Source: Acanthosepion pharaonis
Taxonomy: Eukaryota; Mollusca; Cephalopoda; Sepiida; Sepiidae
Assembly (NCBI GenBank): GCA_903632075.3
Contig: CAHIKZ030005404.1
Location: 820,001 to 884,000, forward strand
Direction: 5' to 3'
Length of the DNA: 64,000 nt
This document shows, in pieces, positions 42,200-53,700 of this stretch (positions are counted from its first letter, which is position 1; the number at the start of each line of letters is the position of its first letter). Position numbers and translations under genes: made by a program. The notes below the pieces were generated by a model. The model was not told the DNA's origin. It was given only the letters and a program-made list of their open reading frames with translations, and made no database searches.

Positions 42200-43190
42200 T
42201 GAGGAGAAAAAATAAATCAAGAAGAGAAGAGTGTCTGGAGTAATGTGAAAGATTTCGTTTCAGTTTACACGTCCAACAGTGAAGTTTTCACCAGTGTCAA
42301 ATTACTCGCCTATTATATGATCGGCTTTTAAACAACACGTGGCAAGAATTGTCTTTCACCAATCCGGAAACGCTAACTATTTCAAACTATCTCTCTTCGT
42401 TTACTTTTGAAAGTATGCAACCTTCTGTGAATAACGAACTCTCTTATTTTTGTTTTAAACATTTTTAAATATTATTTTGTGTCAGATGATTTAATGCTGT
42501 TGTATGAACATTTCCTCTTCATGACAATTCGTTAAAACTACGGACTTTAAAAATGACTGATTTATTTTCCTGAAACGTGCTATTGACTCAACTTCAAGCG
42601 TATAAATTCGTAAATAAATCCTGTTTTGTTAAAAAATACCAGTGTGTTTCCTCGTCATTATCATCATCTATTAATCGTCTTAGCGTAAATAAATCATTTG
42701 AACCCCGGAGCCCCACGCCACTATATAGCCCTATTCGCCGCATATTATTTGGAAAAAGTGTAGTATCTGTTTTCTTATGTCAACGAAACACACAATTAGC
42801 TTTCGCGTAACTTCAGCATAGTTAGGTAGAAATGATGAAGTCGCATATTGAAAACCAAAGGATTAAGTTAATCCTAATAAAATATTCGGCAGAGGAAAAA
42901 GTACAAGTTATCGTGTAAGGGAGACAACTTCATTTTCTTGCAGAATAACTAAACTGAGTGCAGTGGATTGATTCAAAACCTTTCGATGACCTCTCTAGCC
43001 TAACTTTCTATGTTGTTGATCTTATTGCATTTTCCTGTGAACGAAAATGAATTCGGGTTCGTTCAAATACAAAAGTTGATCCGATATTACTAATTCGACC
43101 GGTAGACTTTAAAAATTTGACCAGTTTTTTTTGTTTTTTTTCTTAGGTAAGTTGTGTATATACCGCTAACTAATACATTTGTTTCCTCAA
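42200..43190. other. Intergenic sequence, no gene seen
   Basis: No recognisable coding family, RNA gene or transposon. The longest frame (42577-42810, 77 codons) has no supportable match. Confidence 0.5.
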
Positions 43191-43194
43191 CGTT

Positions 43195-43250
43195 CGAACA
43201 ACTCTGAGTTTCATGCACAGTGCAATTGCCAGGTGATAATTGAAACCTGA
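43195..43250 (-). repeat. Copy of the GAAACTC.GAGT repeat family
   Basis: On the minus strand: CACCTGGCAATTGCACTGTG CATGAAACTCAGAGTTGTTC G, related to 12576-12625 (CCTGAGGATTGCGTTGTGCA TGAAACTCCGAGTTGTGC). Confidence 0.6.
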
Positions 43251-43269
43251 AGTTGTAAAATTTAATTAT

Positions 43270-43415
43270 TGATATTTACTTTATACTTTACTCGTAATTG
43301 TTATGATAGTGGAACAGTCCATTTATTTAAGGGAAATTTTTCTCACGTAAATAAATGGACTGTTCCGTCATCATAACAGTGCTGTATAAATAAATTATAA
43401 ATATCACCATATATT
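43270..43415. repeat. Long inverted repeat (hairpin)
   Basis: TTATGATAGTGGAACAGTCC ATTTATTTA (43301-43329) faces TAAATAAATGGACTGTTCC GTCATCATAA (43348-43376). The arms extend outward through GATATTTACTTTATAC / GTATAAATAAATTATAAATATC with gaps. It has no ORF. Confidence 0.85.
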
Positions 43416-43434
43416 TTATACGCGGGCTTTTTTA

Positions 43435-43610
43435 ACGTGGATGCTTGGATGGTGTAATGATGGCGACTTAGAATAAGAAATCGGATAGTTGCGTTCGAAT
43501 TTCAGTTGTTTTTAAATACAATTATACACCAAATAGTCTTTGGAATCCCGGTATGAGTCTGTCACTCGCATTATACCAGCAGGGATGGCCTCGTGTTCAC
43601 AGGAACAAAA
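43435..43610 (+). repeat. tRNA-derived SINE relic
   Basis: GGATGGTGTAATGATGGCGA CTTAG (A-box-like), then GTTGCGTTCGAATTTCAGTT G (B box GTTCGAAT). The body runs on with TCTTTGGAATCCCGGTATGA and GTCTGTCACTCGC to about 43605. Confidence 0.65.
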
Positions 43611-44199
43611 ACAAAGAAATAACGCGAAAAGCATCCTAAATTAAAATCGTATAATTATATTTTATTTTTGTGTATTGGTGTATATGTATTTTATGTATTT
43701 TAAGGTTGCATGTGTTAGAGGAAGAAAGTCACTTCGTCTTATGACAAGCAAGGTGCTGAGGAGAGGAAATGGACGTCTTGAAGTGAGTGAGTTTGGCGTT
43801 TTTAGGCGGGAAGAATCTGTTTTTAGACAAGAAAGTTTTCGTTGCATCATAGGAGAACTTTTATTATTTTGGTTTTATTCATTTTATTTTATGATATTTA
43901 TTATTATTTTATACTTTTGTTTATTAATAATAACGTCCCTACAAATCCATCTCTTCCCTTCATCTACAGGTTAAATAGTAGGGAAAAATGAATTATTCGC
44001 ACAATTCAAAAATGTTTCAGCTATAAATAACTCAGAAACTGGAATCAGCAAGTATATTTCGACTGAATCTGCTTTGTGATAGCATGAACCCAACAATTGC
44101 CATGAAAATATTTGCAGTAAAGACACAAGAAAGCTACGTTACGGAGGTGAGAAGTGATTGACCTGATATCTCGGCTTCAATCATTTCCTGTAAAGTAGT

Positions 44200-44325
44200 T
44201 TGACTGTGCCTTTTTATATATATATTTTCATGGCAAATGTTCTGATGAACTTCCCTCTATGGTACCTCGATTTCATAAATTTAAACGTAGTACTAGATTG
44301 GCAGCTAGGTCTCATCAATAGGGAA
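44200..44325 (+). mobile_element. LINE fragment, first piece
   Basis: AFLYIYIFMANVLMNFPLW then FINLNVVLDWQLGLI matches the 'f.kYFhGkCSdELhslvP..r.fkRsTrLa.rSHP' portion of the LINE at 4250-4350. The rest of the copy resumes at 44755. Confidence 0.65.
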
Positions 44326-44754
44326 AATATTGTTTATCTCTCCTTGGTTGATAAGACGCCCCTGTTAGGGAAAATAATTCATTTATCTGATGATAATAAT
44401 AAGTAAGACCCAAATTTAGGCACCAAAAGAATTTTGAGCGCCAAAATGAAGAGACTTCAAGACCAGTGAACTGAATGAACGTGTTTTAGCCTTCTCCAAA
44501 GAACAGGCGATGCTAGCCACTAGCAACCTGAATAATATTTCGACAAGCAGCAATCAGAAGAGGTATATGATTAACATCAGACAAGTGTTTCAATCAATTT
44601 CAAATAGATACAGGTATTTGTATTTCGCCCCCGATGCCATGACATTAACTACTAAAGGAATATGTTTAGCAATTTTCTTCTCATTCTCGTTTTATAATGT
44701 ATTACTTATATAAAGTATGCCTTTTTTAAAATTGTTCAATTGTCTCGTCTTTGT

Positions 44755-45095
44755 TCATTTGTCACGACTCATTTGAGAAGTCGCTAAATGTCCCACATCA
44801 TTTTAATGTTGAAATTGCTAAATGTAGCCGTACGTTCTATTCTAATAGTTTCTTCCCGTGCACTTCTTACCTGTGGAACTCTTTTCCGTCTTCTTACTTT
44901 CCTGTTAACTACAATCCGCAAAAAAGGAAATGCGACGTCAATCGTTATCCTCTGTCTCCTTGAATCATGTTCTTTTTATTGTCCTTTCTCTTCGGTAAAG
45001 TTTTCTCAGAGACTTTCACTATTGTCTTTCATCCTCGGTAACCTCTTGCGTCTTAGTGGCTTTATCGCCTTGCTTAGAACGAAATGATTAAAAAA
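44755..45095 (+). mobile_element. LINE 3' end, second piece
   Basis: The plus strand reads VPHHFNVEIAKCSRTFYSNS FFPCTSYLWNSFPSSYFPVN YNPQKRKCDVNRYPLSP, ending CGCCTTGCTTAGAACGAAAT GATTAAAAAA. It continues the 44200-44325 piece after ~430 bp of other sequence. Confidence 0.85.
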
Positions 45096-45099
45096 TATC

Positions 45100-46560
45100 T
45101 CCTTTATTCAGCTATCAGTTACAGTGAGCTCTCTGGCCTTGAATACAGCCAGCATAAGAGAAGAAAAAGAAACGAAATTCCGACCTAGCATACTTATTTT
45201 GCCTACTGAGTGACGATATCTCGATTATCAACCTTAAACGTTTCCTGATGGAAATGTTTGGGGGCCTGCGTGTTTTTGGTTGTCTAGAGTTGTAGTAGTT
45301 TTGTCTTGTATGTTGAAAGTTCCCTTTTACGATAAGAAAACTTCAAACCTCAGTTATTTTTAAACGTTTATTAAACACGAAAATTATATTTGAAACTTGA
45401 CAGACAGTATATTCAGAAGCATTTCCTCATGACTAACAGTATTTCATAATAGTCATGTGCCGTATACGAGGCACATTTTCACTAGAGAAATTACGTAGTT
45501 TCTTTTTTTTAACTCATACATAACAAAAATGCTACACTTTTATCTAGTCGCATAAAATTACGCGTCGAAATCTACCGTAAATGTCCATTTATAAACAACG
45601 TACTGGCGTCTACGTAGATACCACTTCCGTTTTAAATTTTTGTCAGTCATATTGAAATGCTGTGCTTGCAAATTTTATTTTTCTTATAAGCTTCTGATTG
45701 AATTGACTGCAAAACTATAGTTTGATCCGAAAGTCTTGTCACTCCCTATAAAAAAGTAACAGAACAACAAGTAATACATTAATACAAAGTACATGTACTG
45801 GATTCAGTTTATTCACTTTCATTGACGCTATCACACAGCAAGAAGGTTCGTATGAACACCAACTTTTTTGTGTTATCCATCAGAAATAAAAAATTATATT
45901 ATATAATAATAGTGACCAGATTTTCCGTCCACCCTGTAGTTTATGTCATGTTGTAATGTAAATGCTGTACAATTTTTATTTGGACTAAAAGAAAGATATT
46001 TCATTTTATTCTTAACTATATTTATGACCACTGTCAGTGTACAGACTTTTATGTTTATTACAAAGTCTCTAGTATTATGTGAAGTGCCTTACGGTGAGGG
46101 TTATAGCACGCTGTACTTTTCTTCAGCCCACAATATTATCGCAGCCCAACATAATATTTATTATGAAAGATATACAATAATTCAGCCCAATCCAAATTAA
46201 AAGGAGGAGAGTGAGAAGTACACATTTTATACATTGGTTGCCTTAAAATCTGCAATCAGTTAATGACTCTGAAAAAAAGGCTCAAACTTTGTCAATTATA
46301 AATTACTTAACGAGTTACCTCCCTTGGACAAATTAATGCTGCCACAAATTCTTCTATGAAAATTCATTCAGTTGCCTTTCTGTAAATTTACATATTCTTG
46401 ATAGAAGTGAACCACTTTTAAATGTGTTTATGAGTGCCAGCAGTCAGTGTTCGACTCTAGGTAAAAAGATAAGGCTTCAAATGCTCATTTTCAAAGTAAG
46501 TGGTTCTTCTTCATTGAGGAGATTGGTGCAATAACATTCATAAACTTCAACAGTCAACAC
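45100..46560. other. Intergenic sequence, no gene seen
   Basis: AT-rich. No coding family or RNA gene recognised. Confidence 0.5.
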
Positions 46561-46749
46561 TCTCTTCATTTAGCCTTGTGGCATACTAAGCTTAATAAAT
46601 ATTAGAAGAAGGAAAAGAAGGAGATATAATTGAATGAAAAAATTAAAATCAAGAATATAGAATATGGTTGTAAAGAAAATAATTAAACGATTATACTCCT
46701 CAATTTTTCTTTTTTTATATACACTTTTCATTGGTGCAAGTTTTTTTTC

Positions 46750-46927
46750 ATAGTGCATGTGTGCGTGCATGCATGTGTGCACGCACGCATGCGCGTGAGC
46801 CTGATTAGACGTATGTGCATACGTGTGGAATATCGTAGAGATTTGTCCTTTTCGTCGATTTGTAACCTTAACCTTTTTACTCTTTTTTTTCTCTTTTCTT
46901 TCAATTATAACCATTTTGACTACCGGT

Positions 46928-46960
<33 letters not shown>

Positions 46961-46962
46961 CC
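46750..46962. repeat. GCATGTGTGCG-rich patch and (AT)n microsatellite
   Basis: An alternating purine-pyrimidine patch (GTGTGCGTGCATGCATGTGT GCACGCACGCATGCGCGTG) lies at 46757-46798, and an (AT)n run at 46934-46961. Confidence 0.85.
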
Positions 46963-47014
46963 CAAGTATATAATTGGTATATACGGAATGAATTCCAATA
47001 ACCAACAATTACTA

Positions 47015-47290
47015 TTTTTAAAAGAGTGCTCAATACAAAGTAGAGCAGATATAATTATTATTTATAAAAAAATTATAACATAAGTATGCTATAAAATCAC
47101 TACAAAAATAGCCATTTTGTTTCAACACTCTCGGTGTCTTATCAAGTGATGATGTTGAAGATAAAATAAATGGTTTTAAAAGTTTCAAATTAATTAACGA
47201 TCCTACACTAGGGGGAAACATTGTTACAAAAGCTAGAATAACAATTCAAAAACCAAGTATAGAAAGATTCAAAAGCTTGACAACGAAATC
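47015..47290 (-). repeat. PLE-type repeat relic with hammerhead-like core
   Basis: On the minus strand: CTTGATAAGACACCGAGAGT GTTGAAAC (47119-47146), a GACAC/GTGTT stem between a degenerate CUGANGA box and GAAAC. The right-hand text AAAGAGTGCTCAATACAAAG TAGAGC (47019-47044) recurs at 6351-6376 (AAAAGTGCTCAATACAAAAG TAGAGC), next to an (AT)n tract in both places. Confidence 0.5.
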
Positions 47291-47726
47291 ATGTTATAAT
47301 AGCTATTCGGATCTTTAAAATACGGTTTATATTAAAAATAATTTATACTAACCAATAATTATAAAATTATATGATAAAATTTAATATTAAAATTAAAAAC
47401 TGGCAATTTTAAAATCCAAATTTAATCACTATTAAGTTTAAAAACTACAAAATTATTGAGAAAAGAAAAAATACATATGTTATTCAATTTATGTCTTCGT
47501 TGAAATTACGTTCGACAAGACGCTACAATATATCCGGTCATTTGACAATACATGTATATATATTTTTTATTCTAAAGTGTGTGAATGTGGTCAGTATTTA
47601 TAATGTCAGGAATAGTCCATTATTATTATGGGTAAGTTCCCATAACATTTATAAATTAATAAATGATAAAGATTGCGCTGTTGGGTCGCATTTAGAATGT
47701 TGTAAAATTATAATTTGCCTCTCCTT

Positions 47727-50700
47727 CCTTGTTAGTTCAAGACCATTATGCCCATCCATTGCCTTCGTTAGTTCCCATTTGCCCAGCCTGCCTTCGTTAG
47801 TTCATTGCCTTCGTTAGTTCGCACAACCATTATGCCCATCCATTGCCGACCATTTGCCCAGCCAGTGCCTTCGAAGCACAACCATTATGCCCATCCATTG
47901 CCTTCGTTAGTTCACACGACCATTATGCCCATCCATTTGCCTTCGTTGGTTCACAACCATTATGCCCATCCATTGCCCATTGCCTTCGTTAGTTCACACG
48001 ACCATTATGCCCAGCCAGTGCCTTCGTTAGTTCACACAACCATTATGCCCATCCATTGCCTTCATTGACCATCCATTGCCCATCCATTGCCAATTGCGTT
48101 CGTTTCGCACAACCATTATGCCCCAGTGCCTTCCATTGCCTTTCCTTTGCCTTAGTTGACACGACCAATGCCCATCCATTGCCAGTACCTTCGTTAGTTC
48201 ACAACATGCCCATCCATTGCCTTCGTTAGTTATGCCCATCAAACCATTATGCCCATTATGCCCATCCATTGCCTTCGTTAGTTCACACGACCATTATGCC
48301 CATCCATTGCCTTCGTTAGTTCACACAACCATTATGCCTGCCAGTGCCCGTTAGTTCGCACAAATGCCCATCCATTGCCTTCGTTAGTTCACACAACCAT
48401 TATGCCCATCCATTGCTTGTTAGTTCGACCATTTGCCCATCCAGTGTTCGTTAGTTCACAACCATTATGCCCATCCATTGCCTTCGTTATCCATTATGCC
48501 CATCCTTTGCCTTCGTTAGTTCAGTTCGCACAACCATTATGCCCATCCATTGCCTTCGTTAGTTCACATTGAACGTTATTATGCCCATCCATTGCCTTCG
48601 TTAGTTCACACAACCATTATGCCCATCCATTGCCTTCGTTAGTTCACACAACCATTATGCCCATCCATTGCCCGTTAGTTCACGCGCCATTTCATCCATT
48701 AGTTAGTTCACACAACCATTATGCCCATCCATTGCCTCTTCATTATGCCCATCCATTGCCTTCTGTTAGTTCGCACAACCATTATGCCCAGCCAGTGCCT
48801 TCGTTAGTTCGCACAAACATTATGCCCAGCCAGTGCCTTCGTTAGTTCACACAACCATTATGCCCCCATTGCCTTCGTTAGTTCACAACCATTAGCCCAT
48901 CCATTCTCGTTAATGACCAACCATTATGCCCATTTGCCTTCGTTAGTTCACAACCATTATGCCCATCCATTGCCGTTAGTTCACACGACCGCCCATCCAT
49001 TGCCTTCGTTAGTTCACACAACCATTATGCCCCCATCCATTGCCTTCGTTAGTTCGCACAACCATTATGCCCACCTTTGCCTTCGTTAGTTCGCACACAT
49101 TATGCCCAGCCCCAACCATTATGCCCATCCATTTGCCTTCGTTAGTTCACGACCATTTGCCTTCGTTAGTTCACACAACCATTATGCCCATCCATTGCCT
49201 TCGTTAGTTCACACACGACCATTATGCCCATCCATTGCTCGTTAGTTCAGTTCAACCATTATGCCCATCCATTCGTTAGTTCACACAACCGTATGCCCAT
49301 CCATTGCCTTCCATCCATTGCCTTCGTTAGTTCTGCACAACCATTATGCCCAGCCAGTGCCTTCGTTAGTTCGTATGCCCATCCAGTGCCTTCGTTAGTT
49401 CACAACCATTATGCCCATCCATTGCCTTCGTTAGTTCACACGACCATTTCATCCATTGCCTTCGTTAGTTAACCATTGGTGCCCACCATTCACACGACCC
49501 ATCCATTGCCTTCGTTAGTTCACACAACCATTATGCCCATCCATCGTTAGTTCACACAACCATTATGCCCATTGCCTTCGTTAGTTCACACAACCATTAT
49601 GCCCATCCATCCATTGCCTTCGTTAGTTCGCACAACCATTATGCCCATCCATTGCCTTCGTTAGTTCGCACAACCATTATGCCCATCCATTGCCTTCGTT
49701 AGTTCGCACAACCATTATGACCATCCATTGCCTTCGTTCGACCATTATGCCCATCCAGTGCCTTCGTTAGTTCACATAAACCATTATGCCCATCCATTGC
49801 CTTCGTTAGTTCACACAACCATTATGCCCATCCAGTGCCCGTTAGTTCACACAACCATTATTTGCCTTCGTTAGTTCACACAACCATTATGCCCATCCAT
49901 TGCCTTCGTTAGTTCACACAACCATTATGCCCATCCATTGCCTTCGTTAGTTCACACAACCATTATGCCCATCCATTTGCCTTCGTTAGTTCACACGACC
50001 ATTATGCCCATCCATTGCCTTCTGCGTTTGCCTTCATCCATTGTTCGCACACGACCATTATGCCCATCCATTGCCTTCGTTAGTTCACAACAACCATTAT
50101 GGTGCCTTCGTTAGTTGACCATTGCCATTCGTTGTTAGTTCACACAACCATTTGCCCATCCATTGCCTTCGTTAGTTCGCACAACCATTATGCCCATCCA
50201 GTGCCTTCGTTAGTTCGCAACCAAACCATTATGCCCATCCATTGCCTTCGTTAGTTCACAACCATTATGCCCATCCAGTGCCTTCGTTAGTTCACACAAC
50301 CATTATGCCCATCCATTGCCTTCGTTAGTTCACACACAACCATTATGCCCATCCAGTGCCTTCGTTAGTTCGCACAACCATTATGCCCATCCAGTGCCTT
50401 CGTTAGTTCACAACAACCATTATGCCCATCCATTTGCCTTCGTTAGTTCACACGACCATTATGCCATCCATCCATTGCCCATTTGCCCGTTAGTTGTTCA
50501 CACAACCATTATGCTGACCATCCCATCCATTGCCTTCGTTAGTTTCACACAACCATTATGCCCATCCAGTGCCTTCGTTAGTTCGCACAACCATTATGCC
50601 CAGCCAGTGCCTTCGTTAGTACAAATATTTCACGTTATTCCCAACCATTATGCCCATCCCTTCGTTAGTTCACACGACCATTATGCCCATCCATTGCCTT

Positions 50701-53700
50701 CGTTAGTTCACACAACCATTATGCCCATCCATTGCCTTCGTTAGTTCGCACGACCATTATGCCCAACCATTGCCTTCGTTGGTTCGCAACCATTATGCCC
50801 ATCCATTGCCTTCGTTAGTTCACACAACCATTATGCCCAGCCAGTGCCTTCGTTAGTTCAACACAACCATTATGCCCATCCAGTGCCTTCGTTAGTTCGC
50901 ACAACCATTATGCCCATCCATTGTTAGTTCGCACAACCATTATGCCCATCCATTGCCTTCGTTAGTTCGCACAACCATTATGCCCATCCAGTGCCTTCGT
51001 TAGTTCGCACAACCATTATGCCCATCCATTGCCTTCGTTAAATTGCACAACCATTATGCCCATCCATTGCCTTCGTTAGTTCACACAACCATTATGCCCA
51101 TCCATTGCCTTCGTTAGTTCGCACAACCATTATGCCCAGCCACCATTATGCCCAGCCTTTGCCTTCGTTAGTTCATTGCCACAACCATTATGCCCATCCA
51201 TCTTCATTCGCACACAACCATTGTGCCCATCCAGTTCTTCGTTAGTCTGCACAACCATTATGCCCATCCATTGCTTCGTTAGTTCGCACAACCATTATGC
51301 CCATCCATTGCCTTCGTTAGTTCACACAACCATTATGCCCATCCATTGCCTTCGTTAGTTCACACGACCATTATGCCCATCCATTGCCTTCGTTAGTTCA
51401 CACGACCATTATGCCCATCCATTGCCTTCGTTAGTTCACACGACCATTATGCCCATCCATTGCCTTCGTTAGTTCACGACCATTATGCCCATCCATTGCC
51501 TTCGTTAGTTCACACAACCATTATGCCCATCCAGTGCCCGTTCGCACAACCATTATGCCATCCATTGCCTTCAGTTCGCACAACCATTATGCCCATCCAG
51601 TGCCTTCGTTAGTTCACACAACCATTATGCCCATCCAGTGCCTTCGTTAGTCTGCACAACCATTATGCCCATCCATTGCCTTCGTTAGTTCACACAACCA
51701 TTATGCCCATCCATTGCCTTCGTTAGTTCGCACAACCATTATGCCCCATCCAGTGCCTTCGTTAGTTCGCGCAACCATTATGCCCATCCAGTGCCTTCGT
51801 TAGTTCACAACCATGCCCATCCATTATGCCCATCCATTGCCTTCTGTTAGTTGCACAACCATTATGCCCATTGTAGTTCACACAACCATTTGCCCATTGC
51901 CTTCGTTTCGCACAACCATTATGCCCATCCATTGCCTTCTGTTAGTTCGCACAACCATTATGCCCATCCAGCGCCAGTGCCTTCGTTAGTTCACAACCAA
52001 CCGCCCATCCATTGCCTTCGTTAGTTCGCACAACCATTATGCCCATCCAGTGCCTTCGTTAGTTCTGCACAACCATTATGCCCATCCATTGCCTTCGTTA
52101 GTTCACACAACCATTATGCCCATCCATTGCCTTCGTTAGTTCGCACAACCATTATGCCCATCCATTGCCTTCGTTAGTTCACACAACCATTATGCCCATC
52201 CATTGCCTTCGTTAGTTTCACAACCATTATGCCCATCCAGTGCCTTCGTTAGTTCGCACAACCATTATGCCCATCCATTGCCTTCGTTAGTTCACACAAC
52301 CATTATGCCCATCCATTGCCTTCGTTAGTTCACACAACCATTATGCCCATCCAGTGCCTTCGTTAGTTCGCACAACCATTATGCCCATCCAGTGCCTTCG
52401 TTAGTTCGCACAACCATTATGCCCATCCATTGCCTTCGTTAGTTCACACAACCATTATGCCCATCCATTGCCTTCGTTAGTTCACAAACCATTATGCCCA
52501 TCCATTGCCTTCGTTAGTTCACGACCATTATGCCCATCCATTGCCTTCGTTAGTTCACACAACCATTATGCCCATCCAGTGCCTTCGTTAGTTCGCACGA
52601 CCATTATGCCCATCCATTGCCTTCGTTAGTTCACCATTATGCCCATCCAGTGCCTTCGTTAGTTCCACACAACCATTATGCCCATCCATTGCCTTCGTTA
52701 GTTCACACAACCATTATGCCCATCCATGCCCAGTTCCATTATGCCCATCCATTGCCTTCGTTAGTTTCACAACCATTATGCCCATCCATTGCCTTCGTTA
52801 GTTCACCCAACCATTATGCCCATCATTGCCTTCGTTATTCGCACAACCATTATGCCCATCCATTGCCTTCGTTAGTTCACACAACCATTATGCCCAGCCA
52901 GTGCCTTCGTTAGTTCGCACAACCATTATGCCCATCCATTGCCTTCGTTAGTTCACACAACCATTATGCCCAGCCATTGCCTTCGTTAGTTCACACAACC
53001 ATTCACTTCGTTAACCATTATGCCCATCCATTGCCTTCGTTAGTTCGCACAACCATTATGCCCATCCATTGCCTTCGTTAGTTCGTTGGTTCACAACCAT
53101 TATGCCCATCCATTGCCTTCGTTAGTTCACACAACCATTATGCCCATCCATTGCCTTCGTTAGTTCACACAACCATTATGCCCATCCATTGCCTTCGTTA
53201 GTTCGCACAACCATTATGCCCATCCATTGCCTTCGTTAGTTCACACAACCATTATGCCCATCCAGTGCCTTCGTTAGTTCAACCGTTGACCATTATGCCC
53301 ATCCATTGCCTTCGTTAGTTCGCACAACCATTATGCCCATCCATTGCCTTCGTTAGTTCGCACAACCATTATGCCCATCCATTGCCTTCGTTGGTTCACA
53401 CGACCATTATGCCCATCCATTGCCTTCGTTAGTTCACAACCATTATGCCCATCCATTGCCTTCGTTAGTTCGCACAACCAATGCCCATCCACCTTCGTTA
53501 GTTGCCCATCCATTGCCTTCGTTAGTTCGCTCCATTATGCCCATCCATTGCCTTCGTTAGTTCACACAACCATTATGCCCGTTATCATTATGCCCATCCA
53601 GTGCCTTCGTTAGTTCACAACCATTATGCCCATCCATTGCCTTCGTTAGTTCGCACAACCATTATGCCCATCCAGTGCCTTCGTTAGTTCGCACAACCAT

